Assembly (NCBI GenBank): GCA_032718475.1
Contig: JAUCBJ010002762.1
Coordinates: 105,142-169,141, forward strand
Source of the DNA: Nemertoderma westbladi
Lineage: Eukaryota > Xenacoelomorpha > Nemertodermatida > Nemertodermatidae
Direction of reading: 5' to 3'
Length of the DNA stretch: 64,000 bases
Shown: one piece after another, positions 33,480 through 43,760 of the stretch
Numbering within the stretch: position 1 is the stretch's first letter
Layout: every line of letters starts with the position of its first letter
Program-made: the position numbers and the translations under genes
Notes under the pieces: generated by a model
Databases searched by the model: none
What the model saw: the letters and a program-made list of their open reading frames with translations, nothing else
What the model was told of the DNA's origin: nothing

Positions 33480-34186
33480 AAGCGCAAGCGATGGGAATGG
33501 CCACATTGATCGATGCGTTAAAAACTAGGATCGAGTTACCACCTGTGGAACCATTTAAATTCGATGGGAGTAGGCCGGAAGAATATCTACAGTTTCGGCG
33601 CATGTATAGTAACGAAATATTAAGTAAGAACTTGACGCAGGCGGAGTGCCTAAAATATCTGCAAGTATATACAGGAGGCCCAGCATACGACATCGTGAGG
33701 CAATACCAGGGCATCGAGGGCGGCTTCACGACAGCATGGCGGGCGCTAGATAGGGAATACGGGCACCCGGCCAAGATCATCCGGCAAACCCTGAGAGGCA
33801 TAACATCGGATGGCCTACAGGACAATCCCGTTAGCATAAGGACCTTTGCAAACAAGGTCGAGAAGGCGTTAATCGTGTTAAAGACGCTAGACGCACCATA
33901 CGAACTCAACGCGTCTAACAACATCACCACGATAGCGCAGGCACTGCCGATCTGGTTACGAAGGAAGTGGAGGAAAATCGCTTTCTCCACACGGGAGAAG
34001 AAGGGTGCGGAACCGGGCTTAGAAGAGATGTCGAGCTTCCTCAACTATGAAGCCGAATTAATAACAGACCCAGTCTATAGCGAGGATAGTTTGGGGACAA
34101 GCCATACAACCCGAACACGATCCTGCAGATCCATTCTCGAGAGTAGGACAGTCACTACCACATGCGGCCACACAGGGGACTGCTAG
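33350..34186 (+). CDS. BEL/Pao Gag core (DUF1759-type capsid domain)
   Basis: Contains the family signature PPVEPFKFDGSRPEEYLQFR followed by FTTAWRALDREYGHPAKIIR, typical of the DUF1759 Gag domain of Pao/BEL elements. It lies in the -1 frame relative to the preceding Gag frame, with 130 nt overlap, and is followed by a +1 move (about 34100-34186) into the protease frame. First Met at 33350, but in use it is more likely entered by frameshift or from an edited or spliced RNA than from its own AUG. Acts in particle assembly of the retrotransposon. Confidence 0.85.
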   Translation: MRHGNMEGAVTPNDISDATRTTTDRTDGPHPTGETIQHPSNPLEAQAMGMATLIDALKTRIELPPVEPFKFDGSRPEEYLQFRRMYSNEILSKNLTQAECLKYLQVYTGGPAYDIVRQYQGIEGGFTTAWRALDREYGHPAKIIRQTLRGITSDGLQDNPVSIRTFANKVEKALIVLKTLDAPYELNASNNITTIAQALPIWLRRKWRKIAFSTREKKGAEPGLEEMSSFLNYEAELITDPVYSEDSLGTSHTTRTRSCRSILESRTVTTTCGHTGDC

Positions 34187-35792
34187 TCCACAGTTAGCTG
34201 GTAGTAGGGCCACACCGTGGCAGGGACAGAAAGAAAATAACACCATAAATAAACATAATCCCAATATACCCAGTAGGCCGAGTACAGACAACCAAAACAC
34301 TAAATCGGTACATATAAACCTACGCGCGATACGTGAAGGACTATACAGGGAACGCTATAATCCAGGATTCGAATGTCAATTACATCGGGATGGAACACAT
34401 AAGACCAGGAGTTGTAAGCACTGGCAAGCGTTGCCCAAACAAGATCGTATAGCCTACACAGACGCAAACGGACTATGTCATCGATGTGTGGTAGAAGGAC
34501 ACAGATCCGGAGAGTGTAGAGAAACAGCAGTTAGAGAGTCCGAGACTGGAGGCCAGGCAATGGCCACAAGCACGACAGAAGAGGAGAAGAAGAGAAAAGT
34601 ACTACTCGGGGTAGTACCAGTAAAGATATCAGGAGAGGGCGGTCGATCAGTAACGACATTAATGCTGGTCGACAGCGGAGCAGCCTTCACGCTGGTGGAG
34701 AACTGGGTGGCCGAAGAGATAGGGCTAAAGACAAGGCCGAATAGAATGGCGGTGACTACCGTCTCGAGTAAAGATGAGGTCCTGGAGACGAGGGCGGGGC
34801 GGTGCAGGATAGCAGCGATTGCACCGGGATACGACTATGGGGCGACGATCGACCCCATCCACGTCATAGAATCGATAAACATCAACGCCAGGCGACCAAC
34901 CAACATTGAGGTCGAACAATATAGATTCCTGGACGGTATCGATTTCTCAATACCAAAGGTGGACGTTAGGAAGGTGTCCATTATAGTAGGGATGGACTGC
35001 CCGACGGCCCACGAGAGAACGAAGACGGTCTTCGGCGAAGACAGGCAGCGGGATCCGACGGCGATCCTCACGCCGTTCGGGTGGATGCTTAGCGGCCCAG
35101 TTAAAACTAAGATCCCATGCAGTGTGACAGAGACATCAGGGTGCATGTTACCAGGCACCGCAGGCGCAGAGGACGAAGAGGAGAAACAGGAGATAGTAGA
35201 GCCAGATAGGGAGGTGACAGTAAGAAAGTGGGCAGAGGAGAGTAGGTTTCCCAACAAGCATCGGTATGGAGATGGAGCGGAGCGGACGGCGAGGTGTCCG
35301 GAGGACAACACTCCGGGGGAGTGCCCGGAGGAGTGTCGGGAGGAGTGTCTAGAGGAGTGTCTGGAGGAGTGTCCAGAGGAGTGTCCGGAAGAGACGCAGG
35401 TCCGGGTTGGAGGCATACCGACAAGGGGGAAGTCGAGAAGGAAGGCAGGATGGAGGGGGACGGGACTACTGTTGTGCCTTCTGTTCTGCCTGTTCTTTCA
35501 CTTTCGGTTCGTTCTGCCGGCGGGGGGCAGCAGGGATTTGATGCCAGGAGACGAGCTAGTTAAGAAGACGATGGAGAGACCCAACCTTGGGGTGGTGAAA
35601 GGGGGAGAGCCAATCCCTGGTCAGGTGGAATTGGCGAAGAGGGTGTGGCAAAGAGTAAGAGGACATATAGGAGGGCAGTGGGAGTGTGCCACTGGAAGAA
35701 GGGGCACCTTAGAGTTTAGTCGTCCAAGGTTTTGGACTGAGGGGGGTGGGAATGAGGGCGAGACGCCCTTCCCACAAAAATTAATTATTTAA
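34105..35792 (+). CDS. BEL/Pao zinc knuckle plus aspartic protease, followed by unusual tail
   Basis: The frame is open from about 34105, so the Met at 34431 is internal. In order: CQLHRDGTHKTRSC and LCHRCVVEGHRSGEC (zinc-binding C/H pairs of Pao Gag), then LMLVDSGAAFTLVENWVAEE (active-site D-S-G of a retropepsin, DUF1758) and IIVGMDCPTAHE with LTPFGWMLSGPV (the flap-distal GMD and TPxGW blocks). After the protease come six tetrapeptide repeats ECxE (35315-35395), a hydrophobic segment GLLLCLLFCLFFHFRFVL (35461-35515) that looks like a membrane helix, and a basic tail ending PQKLII. An RT should follow in the family; instead the frame stops at 35792. Confidence 0.88.
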
Positions 35793-37153
35793 TTTAAATA
35801 AATATTAATAAATAATTAAATAATTAAAAATAATAGTAAGTAGAGAGGTTAGAAGGCGGCGGAGTATAGGGAGTGTGGTATAAACATACCACGGGAGTAG
35901 AGGGTACGTAGTACCGGGAGTTAAGTTAGAAGTCGGCGGGTAAGGGAGTGTGGCATATTGTCATGCCACGAGTAGTAGTAGGGAGGTTGTGGGCACCGTA
36001 AGCGCCACGTAGAAGGATAGTAAGTAGAGAAGTTAGAAGGCGGCGGGGTAAGGGAGTGTGGCATATTGTCATGCCACGAGTAGTAGTAGGGGGGGTCATG
36101 GGCACCGGAAGCGCCACATAGAAAGTAGCAGTGGTAGAGAGGTTGTAGGCACCGGAAGCGCCACGTAGAAAGTAGTAGGAGAGAGTGGTTGTGGGCACCG
36201 GAAGCGCCACGTAGAAAGTAGTAGGAAAGAGTGGTTGTGGGCACCGGAAGCGCCACGTAGATAGAGGTGGTGAAAGAGTGGTTGTGGGCACCGCAAGCAC
36301 CACGTAGAGAGTAGAAAGGGGTAGACTAAGTATAGTTAGAGTTAGTAGAGAGTTAGAGGGTTTTAGTTAAAGTAGTAGTAGAGTGGTTGTGGGCACCGTT
36401 AGCGCCACGTAGATGGAGGTAGAGTTAGTAAGAGGGTACGTTGTACCGGTTGTGGTTGTGGGCACCGTTAGCGCCACGTAGATAGAGGTAGAGTTAGTAA
36501 GAGGGTTTTAGTTAGAAGTAGTAGTAGAATGGTTGTGGGCACCACAAGCGCCATGTAGATGGAGGATTTTAGTCAGAGTTAGAAAAGAGTTAGTAGAGTT
36601 AGTAGACTTAGTAGTAGAGTTAGAGAGTTCTAGTTAGAGTTAGTAGAAAGTTAGAGGCTTTTAGTTAGAGCTAGAAGTAGTAAGAGTTAACAGAGAGTAG
36701 AGTTAGTAGTGAGTAGAGTTAGGAGTTAGTTAGAGTTAGAGAAGTTAGATAGTTAGCAAGTTAGACCTTAGATAAGGTAGATAGTATGATAGCACAGGGG
36801 TAGCATTAGAGGTCAGGACCTTAGAGAGTGGCAGGGAGTAGAGAGGAGATAATGAAAGGAGCTGTTGGCGAGAGAGAAGTGTGCGATTCAGGTGTGGGGA
36901 GAGGGTAAGAGCGAGTTGAGTCAGAGAGCGGAGTTAGTGTGGTGAAAGTGTTGGGGAAACAAAAATTGTGTGAGAGAAGCGCACGATCGGCCCGACACGA
37001 GACGCCAGAGGGTAGTGACATCATACCCATAGGGAGCGGCCTGGAAAGCCGACTCCGAAAAAATAGACCCACCCCACACCCGATAATAGATCGGGATCCA
37101 GCGGAATTGTAGCGCACTTTAGTTGGATGCTATCTTCTCACCGGGAAGATAGC
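35793..37153. repeat. Non-coding tandem-repeat region where pol would be
   Basis: From about 35820 to 36560 a unit of about 45-60 bp recurs (GTGGTTGTGGGCACCG-AAGCGCCACGTAG, about ten times), partly with a longer unit containing GTGTGGCATATTGTCATGCC (35950 and 36057). From 36560 to 36780 simple TTAGAGTTAGTAGA-type sequence follows. The last 370 bp (36780-37153) are unique. Apparent minus-strand frames across the repeats have no family match. Confidence 0.85.
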
Positions 37154-37164
37154 ATGGAGGGGAG
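37154..37164 (+). promoter_or_regulatory. Polypurine tract of the plus-strand BEL element
   Basis: ATGGAGGGGAG sits directly against the 3' LTR, where plus-strand DNA synthesis is primed in LTR elements. Confidence 0.7.
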
Positions 37165-37710
37165 TGTTAGCTTATCCAATTCCGCTAACACAAACCCATA
37201 GAGTGAGCCATTAAGCAATATTGGGGGCCACGAGGTTGGTTACCCAATCTCGCGTCACCCCAATAAAGTGGGAAGGAGAAACACACAATAGGGGTCAGGG
37301 GCCAAACCCCTAACCGAGAGAGAACACAGGGAGTGAAGGGAAACACTCCAAAGGGTGCCAACAGGGATATTAGCCAATGGGGGGACAGCATCGACTAGGT
37401 ACAGTAATAAGGCCAAACCGTGCAATATATTACCAGTCGTGCTATTCATTCACCTCAGTTATCTCAGTGCAGTCAGGGCAGAGCGGTGACTTTGTTACCG
37501 TCGTCGCCACCATCATCCATCAGTACTGCTGTATACTTAGGCCTATTACCATAGTTAACTGTGTTATCTCATTATCTCATATTATCATATACGTACCGAC
37601 ATATATTATTAACATCATCGGGAGAATTACAATAACTCCTTTTACACACGGCGGGGACGCGTAAGCAAACAACCAAACCGGATAAATCGGGGTCGACCGA
37701 TCCCGTCACA
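37165..37710 (+). repeat. 3' LTR, intact, 546 bp
   Basis: Begins TGTTAGC right after a purine tract (ATGGAGGGGAG, 37154-37164) and ends GTCACA before the CTTGC duplication. I see two substitutions from the 5' LTR (G/A at ATATT(G/A)CCAG and C/A at ACCAT(C/A)GTTAAC). Confidence 0.95.
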
Positions 37711-38494
37711 CTTGCAGAGATCGACTCGTCGCGTCCCAATCATCGAGTAAATCGTCGGTAGGGTTGCAAATTCTCCCTATGGACTTTTCATCGTCGAAAC
37801 TAATAGGTTTTCCCGTCCAATTGGTCGCAATGTTGGTGTCGGTTTCAAACGTGCCGACTCTGATCCATAATCGAATCGTTTTCGCCAAATACCCTAGCAA
37901 GATGCAAGGTGCGATATCCATCCCCGTGCGATCCACTTCCTTAAAGTCCGTAATATGTGGAGGCACGTTGCGTACGATTTTCTGAACTATTGTTCTACGC
38001 AACTCCGCCGCCTCTAACACATCACCAAACGTAACCGGTGGGAGGAAATCCAGGTTTGAAATGATCTCCGGGTGTTCAACTATGGGAATCTCGTAAGTTG
38101 TCTCCTCTCGGGTTGGTATACTAATAGGAAAGCTAGTTGGTCTCGCGACTGGTACTACCGCTTTAGTAGGATGGGCTGAGGTTCTCGCGTCATCTCGACA
38201 TGAGGAGCTCTGCGATAAATGCTGAGCAAAGGTGATACTATCAAAGAGTTCGGGTGTCATCTCCGTAGGTTCGGTTTGATCGTAGGATATCCAATAAAAT
38301 GGTAGGCTCTCGAGCCTTCCGCCGAACTCCTCGATCTCGCCTTTCTCGTACGCTTTTTACGCCCTATAGAGGCTCAAAGCCTCCCGTTTCTCTTGTGTCG
38401 ACTTATTAGACTCGTCCACTACCATACTATAGATGTCTGGTTCGACTAATTTGGGTTCATAAATGACAATTTCGCTCGCGTTTGGTCCACTCAT
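37711..38494 (-). pseudogene. Gene X, N-terminal part
   Basis: The first Met of the frame is at 38492-38494 (MSGPNASEIVIYEPK). The frame is continuous with the pieces at 25375-27923 once the plus-strand BEL element and one TSD copy are discounted: the codon split at the CTTGC junction is in phase on both sides. One in-frame TAA sits at 38357-38359, and downstream codons continue in the same frame through a copy of the palindromic repeat to the insertion point. Visible segments include VTFGDVLEAAELRRTIVQKI and ILLGYLAKTIRLWIRVGTF, without a family match. It follows, on the same strand, about 300 bp after the integrase C-terminus of the minus-strand BEL, so it may be an extra ORF of that element or a neighbouring element's gag. 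Confidence 0.6.
38301..38320 (-). repeat. Palindromic 20-bp dispersed repeat, copy 4
   Basis: GGTAGGCTCTCGAGCCTTCC in the N-terminal part of gene X, just after the in-frame TAA; read as GGRLESLP. Confidence 0.8.
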
Positions 38495-38806
38495 CTTAAA
38501 CGAATGGTACGGATTCGTTTATCTTAAATTTAAATCCAACTAATGGATTTGTCTAATAATTTTTGAAAAATTGTCTCACTTGTGGGTTCAAAGTGGAATT
38601 CCATTCCTACTGTACACACAACCCCGCTCCTATATGATACATAAGGGTACTACCCTCCATGTTCACATATAAAGACAATGGAATTCCACCGCTGCGCTGC
38701 CTTTATCTACAGTGAAGAGGAATCCAAATGTACATACAGTAATACAAAATACCAAATCGCTAAAATACAGTAAGGCTATGTGGCGACCATCAAGGGTCCC
38801 ACATCT
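38495..38806. other. Spacer between integrase end and gene X start
   Basis: No LTR recognised. It has an inverted pair GTGGAATTCCATTCC (38591) and AATGGAATTCCACC (38678). In position it could hold the promoter or 5' leader of gene X or a decayed LTR. Confidence 0.45.
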
Positions 38807-40083
38807 CTATTTACTAAGATTGGGTGGAGATTTGTAGTCTCCTGTCTCGTTTCTAGTCTCCTCAAGGAGCACGAGACGTTGTACAGGCCTACCTACGGTG
38901 CGTCCGTCAATAGTCTGTACAGTAACTGTCCTTACTACACCAGATGTAGGTTGCGTGGTCAAAATGACTCCAGTCAGCCAAAACTGTCTTTTCAGATTGG
39001 TTTCAGCCAATAAAACATGGTCACCACGTCTCAGACATCGGGTATTAAGATACCAAGAGGTTCTGGCCGAAATAGAGGGCAAATAGTGCTTCTGCCATAT
39101 TTCCCAGAATTTGTTGGCTAACAACTGAGTGATTTTCCAAGCTTTGTTGCCGTATCCTATGATAGCCGTACAGGTACCGAAGTGGGCAACAATGTCGTCG
39201 GCGCCTGCATAAGCAGGTACGCTGGTGTCAAGGCAAACTGTGGGTCGTTGTTGTCTGGGATCAAAGCGATCGGTCTAGTATTCAAAACCGCTTCGATTTC
39301 TATTAACAACGTCGTCAGTTGGTCGTCTGTCAAGATATGTTGCATCGGTATTACTTTCGCCATAGCCGTCTTAATTGACCCAATTAGTCTTTCCGAAACG
39401 CCGCTTCTCCATGGACTGTCAGTAGTGTTAAAGCTCCAGACAATGTTGTGAGGACGTAGTTCATTGGAAATCTGGTTTTGGTCCAACTTCTTTAAGGCTC
39501 TGGTGATTTCATTCCGTGCACCCACAAAGTTAGTCCCTTGGTCGCAATAAATGGATTTGACCAATCCATGTCTGGCGATAAATCGCCGTAAGGCTAGGAT
39601 AAAGGTGTTGGTGGTTAAATCTGTCACACGCTCAATATGGACAGCTCTGCTGGCCATGAAAGTGAAGATCAATCCCCAGCGTTTTACCTGTACCCTTCCG
39701 CGTTTCGTGATTATGGGTCCAAAACAGTCTATCCCTGTCTCAGTGAAAGGGGGTCTAAAAGCCTGTAATCTTGCTAGTGGTAGTTCACTCATCTCTTGGT
39801 GTCCTATCCTTGCGTGCACCTTCTTACAAATCATACAGTTTCGTGTTACCGAACTCAATGCCTTCCTAGGCCTAATCAGTACAAACCTCGAGCGTAAGTG
39901 TGATAGACAGTGATGCCTACCAACGTGTTTGAGTCGTACACGTGCGTCCAGTATCATAGCGCGCTGTAACTCATGGTGTTGCGGTATGATGATAGGATAC
40001 CTAAAATCAAGTGCGAAGTCAATGTTTTGGAGTCTGGACTTGTGACAAAGTAAACCCCTATAAATTATCGGACTCCAACTCAA
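38807..40083 (-). pseudogene. BEL/Pao integrase
   Basis: From the N-terminus: zinc-binding HHCC (HHCLSHLRSRFVL...NCMICKK), then the rve core with catalytic TGIDCFGPI (D), IYCDQGTNFVGA (D) and WRSGVSERLIGSIK (E), all present, and TRPIALIPDN. After a one-base frame change near 39160 the Pao-type C-terminal domain follows (FWEIWQKHYLPSISAR, LRRGDHVLLAE, RPVQRLVLLEE), ending at a stop at 38807. Joined to the preceding region through another frame change near 40060-40080. The DDE triad is intact, so decay is limited to frame breaks. Confidence 0.9.
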
Positions 40084-40394
40084 GATCAGTGAAGACTTGA
40101 TCTAGTATTTCAATCTCCACAGTCTTACCTTTACTGTCCCCACTCAGTGAATTGACTGGCAGTAACGGTTTCAACTCTACGGCACCAGTGTGTTTTTGTG
40201 AGCTTGTAAGCTTCCTAACCTTAGTCACACGTTTACTCGTAGGCTGTAAGTCAAGTATTTTCCTTGAGCGGAGTGTGATCGCTGTGGCCACACCTTCGTT
40301 GTCCAAGGAAGTCAAAATCGGTAGGTTGTTAATACCTAGTGGGAGTGTACTAGTCCGCTCCAATGGATTCATTGCGGCTTTGCAGCACACGTCG

Positions 40395-40835
40395 TTACTT
40401 TCCAATAGTTTGTCTAGTGGAAAGTCTAGTAGACAGTCTGGTGAGGCATCCGGCGAACAGTCTGGTGAGACGTCTGGTAAGACATAACACGGAACTTCCG
40501 GCGAAATGTCCTGTCGTCTGACCCAAAGAAAGTCTGGCGTAGCTTCTGTCAGAATGTCTGGTCCAAAGTCTAGTGGACAGTCTGTCGAAATGTCTGGTGG
40601 AAAGTCTGGCGAGACCTCCGGTAGACAATCTGTCAAGAGTTCCATAAAACAATCTGGCGAATAATCCGGAAAACAATCTGGTGTCGCTTCTGGCAAATAA
40701 TCTGGTGAGACATCTGGTGAGCAATCCGGCGAAACATCTGGTGAAATCTCCCGCGGAATTTACGGTGAAAGATTCGTAGGAATGTCTGGTCGAGTGACTG
40801 GTGAGACGTCTGGCGTAATGTCATGTCTAACGTCC
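40395..40835 (-). repeat. 12-bp degenerate tandem repeat coding for xPDx tetrapeptides
   Basis: On the minus strand about 36 units of 12 nt encode SPDC/SPDV/TPDF/PPDI-like tetrapeptides between the RNase H end and the integrase. On the plus strand the unit reads TCTGGTGA(A/G)(A/G)(C/T)(A/G)-like. The repeat keeps the pol frame over its length apart from one TAA (40758-40760). Confidence 0.85.
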
Positions 40836-40839
40836 AGGT

Positions 40840-42429
40840 CATCAGATTTCATCCGTCCTTGTTTCCTCTTGACCTTGGCGTTGGCTTTCACTTTGGACTT
40901 AACAACAGGGTCGATTTTTATCTCGGCACCCTCCAGTATGGTGTTAGTTGTCGCGTCAAATAACTGCGGCCATTCATCCGATGGTCGTTGTAGGAAGTCA
41001 GGTCCTCTAAACCAAAAGGATTTATTGTCCGGTTTACAAAAGTCAATAGGTAGCATCCCCCGTGACGCGATGTCAGCTGGGTTCAGTTTCCCTGGACAGT
41101 GACGCCAATCTTGTTTGAGCGACCGGTCCAGTATTTTAGCCCGTCTGTTGGCTACGAAAGTCTTGAACTTAAATTTTCGTTGTTTATGTAACAAAGTACC
41201 AACGTCGCATCAGTCCAATACGTGACCTTCAAGTTAGCCCCCAGCTCGCGTTGAACTAGACTGACAATATCGGTGGATATCGTCCCGGCTTGTAGCTCTC
41301 CACGGGGTACAGTCATATACTTAAATATTGTTCTAGCCCTAGAAGTAACGAGAGACACATCGTAGCTGTCCAATGTCACTTGTCGTCTAAGGTATAGAGT
41401 AACCCCCAGTCCATCCTTACTAGCGTTGCTGAAGCTGTGAAGCTCCAAGTCGGCAGGAAAGGTGGTCTGCAAAGGAAAGTATACCCTCGGTATGGTATAG
41501 TCTTGTAAGAATGTCAGCTGGGCTTCCCAGTCCCTCCATTGCTCAGCTAACTTTTCTGGGATGGGATTATCCCATTCCAGTCTGGCTTGCCAAATGCTGC
41601 GGAGTATGATCATAGCGTGTAGGATCACTGGACTAATGAAACACAGTGGGTCATACAATCGACTCATGGTCGATAAGCAAGTCCTCTTTGTAAGAGGTCT
41701 AATCTGTCCGTTTGACCTTATGTGCACCCTAAAGTTGTTGGTGTTTGGGTCCCAACTAAGTCCTAATACCTTGGTCGTAGGTAGAGGTTCTAGGTCTAAG
41801 TCCAAGTCACCTCCACTGCGGTCCGTTGGGTCAAATGAGTTTACTAGTTCGGGTTCATTGGAAGCAAACTTCGTGAGGCGAAATCCGCCCTCGGCGAGAC
41901 AATCTTGGAGTTGGTGCGCTACGGTCGTAGCATGCTCCAGAGTGTCACAACTCTTGAGGCCGTCATCCATGTAGAAATCTCGTTCCACTGTCCGAGCTAT
42001 TTCTGGGTCAATTTGGTCTCGTCTGTCCAATGCTGTTTGCTTTAAGGCGTACATGGTGCAGTTAAGGCTATCCCTGGCCCCGAAGACTCTTACCTGCATT
42101 TGGTAAGTTTCTGGCGGAAGTTCTAAATTTCCGTCCGGGTACCAAAGAAACCTCAAACTGTCCCTGTCCCACTCCAAAAACTTAACCTGGTGAAACATGG
42201 CCTCTACATCACAGGTGAAAGCCACTTTGCGTTGCCTAAAACGCATTAGGACTCCCATGAGGTAATTATTCATATTCGGCCCGTCCATCAGTTCGCTGTT
42301 CATAGACATCCTTTGGTAAAGCGCGGTGCAGTCATTGACTACACGCACCTTGCCAGGTTTGTCCGGATGTCGAACAAAATGATGTTGCAGGTAATATGTT
42401 TGATCTGTGGTTACCTCCGGATTTAACAT
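40840..42429 (-). pseudogene. BEL/Pao reverse transcriptase and RNase H
   Basis: RT landmarks: KPGKVRVVNDCTALYQ, VAFTCDVEAMFHQV (first catalytic Asp), QMQVRVFGARDSLNCTMYAL and the catalytic DFYMDDGLKS (YMDD box intact at about 41955-41985). RNase H follows: LELHSFSNASKDGLGVTLYL, VPRGELQAGTIS and WTDATLVLCYI, then after a frame change near 41170 the end block CPGKLNPADIASRGMLP. BEL/Pao type is shown by the PADIASRG block and by the RT/RNase H arrangement. The frameshift and later TAA at 40758-40760 make it defective. Confidence 0.88.
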
Positions 42430-42816
42430 CCTAATGGCGTATCCCTTTTGGGATATGTCTGAAGTTGCGCATTGTATTGCATATGGGCCGTCTCATCATG
42501 CAACAACCGCTGCCGTATTGATTTGAGTTGCCTCAAAGCAAGCGGGTAGTTGTTAACGAGCTTAGGTTGTCCATGGCGCCACAACATGCCAACTTCGTAA
42601 TGGCCATTCGCGGTCTGGCGAATGGTATCTCTCATAATATTTAATGACCGTTTTTCCTGTTTTGACATAGCGTTCTCGTAACTACCGGGTTCTGTTGAGT
42701 CCTGTGTAAACCATTTAATGGTCCGTTCTGTCAGCAGTCGGTCATGCGCTGCTTGCACTGCGCCATAGTCCTTGTCTACGTCTTCGTCCGCTGCAGTGGC
42801 TAGTGTTAATGTGTCT

Positions 42817-42836
42817 GGTAGGCTCGCAAGCCATCC
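42817..42836 (-). repeat. Palindromic 20-bp dispersed repeat, copy 5
   Basis: GGTAGGCTCGCAAGCCATCC inside the protease/linker frame of the minus-strand BEL, read as GWLASLP. Confidence 0.8.
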
Positions 42837-42894
42837 GGTGTCACTAGTCAGCGTCGAAACGTCGTGAGGCGGTTTGACAACCTTTTGATCTGTC

Positions 42895-42914
42895 AGTAGG
42901 CTCGCAAGCCTTCC
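42895..42914 (-). repeat. Palindromic 20-bp dispersed repeat, copy 6
   Basis: AGTAGGCTCGCAAGCCTTCC, 58 bp from copy 5, read as GRLASLL. The flanks of copies 5-7 are also similar (PINPKVIDP, LTDQKVVKP), so this is a local tandem duplication of about 77 bp. Confidence 0.8.
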
Positions 42915-42972
42915 AAGATCAACGACCGGTGTCGAAGCCTGGTAGATGGGGTCAATGACCTTTGGATTTATC

Positions 42973-42992
42973 GGTAGGCTTGCAAGCCTTCC
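42973..42992 (-). repeat. Palindromic 20-bp dispersed repeat, copy 7
   Basis: GGTAGGCTTGCAAGCCTTCC, a perfectly palindromic core (AAGGCTTGCAAGCCT on the other strand); read as GRLASLP. Confidence 0.8.
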
Positions 42993-43760
42993 AAACCCCT
43001 CGTTCATCGAGTCATCCACAGCAACAACCCTTTGGTCTTCAGTAGTCAATACAACCTGTTTCGCTGCAAGTAGCTGTAAGTCAGAGGTCCGTATGGTCGT
43101 GTCCAGATCAGTTACGTCAGTATCAGTTACGTCAGTGGTAGCGACGCAAGTGTGTCGTAGTACAGTCTGTACAATTAGACCACAGGAGTGTGAGGGAGAA
43201 TTATCTATCGTAGTAGTCAGTAAACTACACGTACTCAAAACGTCATCCTCCTGGTCACTTACCTCTAGTGAATGCACTGGTGCTCTAGTATACCAACCTA
43301 TGGGAGTTCTACATGCGTAGGGGTTGCCCGCTGTTATAACAGATGGGTGTGTCTCCCATACCTGATGTAAGTTAAACCGGTCTGTCCCAATCAACATCGC
43401 GATTGAGCGATAATTAACAGGACATTCCGGTATTCCAAGGTGTCGGAAATACTTATGATCTTCCGGTGATTGCTCTGGCACAGGGCCGAGCAAGTTACTA
43501 AAGTCCTTCGTAGCTGCAAAGGTCAAATTTCTTACCGGAAGTAATGAGTGCTCCTCCTTGCTGTGTTCTGCTTTGGAAAGAAGAGTATCTAAGGTTAATT
43601 TTACTCTCGTCACAGGTATCGTTCTCTTACCATGCATGCTGCTTACAGTATACTGAGCAGTCTTACCTTTACTCATGTCAGTAACTACGTCGGCTACGTG
43701 TTCGTCGATGTAACTATGAGATGACGCAGAGTCTAAGATAGCGTATATACGCTTGCTCCC

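Larger units (their letters stand above)
27924..37710 (+). mobile_element. Young BEL/Pao LTR retrotransposon lacking pol, inserted in gene X
   Basis: The element is bounded by 546-bp LTRs starting TGTTAGCTTATCC and ending GATCCCGTCACA, and by a 5-bp target duplication CTTGC (27919-27923 and 37711-37715). It encodes Gag with a DUF1759-type domain, CCHC-type knuckles and a DUF1758-type aspartic protease, then 1.4 kb of non-coding tandem repeats. No RT, RNase H or integrase is present in any frame. The 5' LTR carries a 1,974-bp insertion. LTR identity (2 differences) shows recent movement, which must have used pol proteins supplied in trans. It interrupts gene X, which is on the opposite strand. 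Confidence 0.93.
42423..43760 (-). pseudogene. BEL/Pao aspartic protease and linker
   Basis: Reading from 43760, AILDSASSHSYIDEHVADVV carries the retropepsin active site (D-S-A). PECPVNYRSIAMLIGTDRFN and ACRTPIGWYTRAP are the DUF1758 C-terminal landmarks. A long acidic linker follows with three copies of the palindromic repeat in a 77-bp local duplication (42817-42992) and simple VTDTDVTDLDT sequence, then the RT N-terminus (FTQDSTEPGSYENAMSKQEK, WRHGQPKLVNNYPLAL). First Met at 43676 is internal to the protease. Overlaps the RT frame at 42423-42429. Confidence 0.82.

Noticed and set aside
35921-36303. Minus-strand frames of 111-125 codons (ALPVPTTTLSYYFLRGAS...)
   Set aside because: They result from the non-coding tandem repeat in the young BEL and have no family support.
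38495-38806. 3' LTR of the minus-strand BEL
   Set aside because: No second copy exists in the window, and no clear TG...CA boundary or polypurine tract was found.
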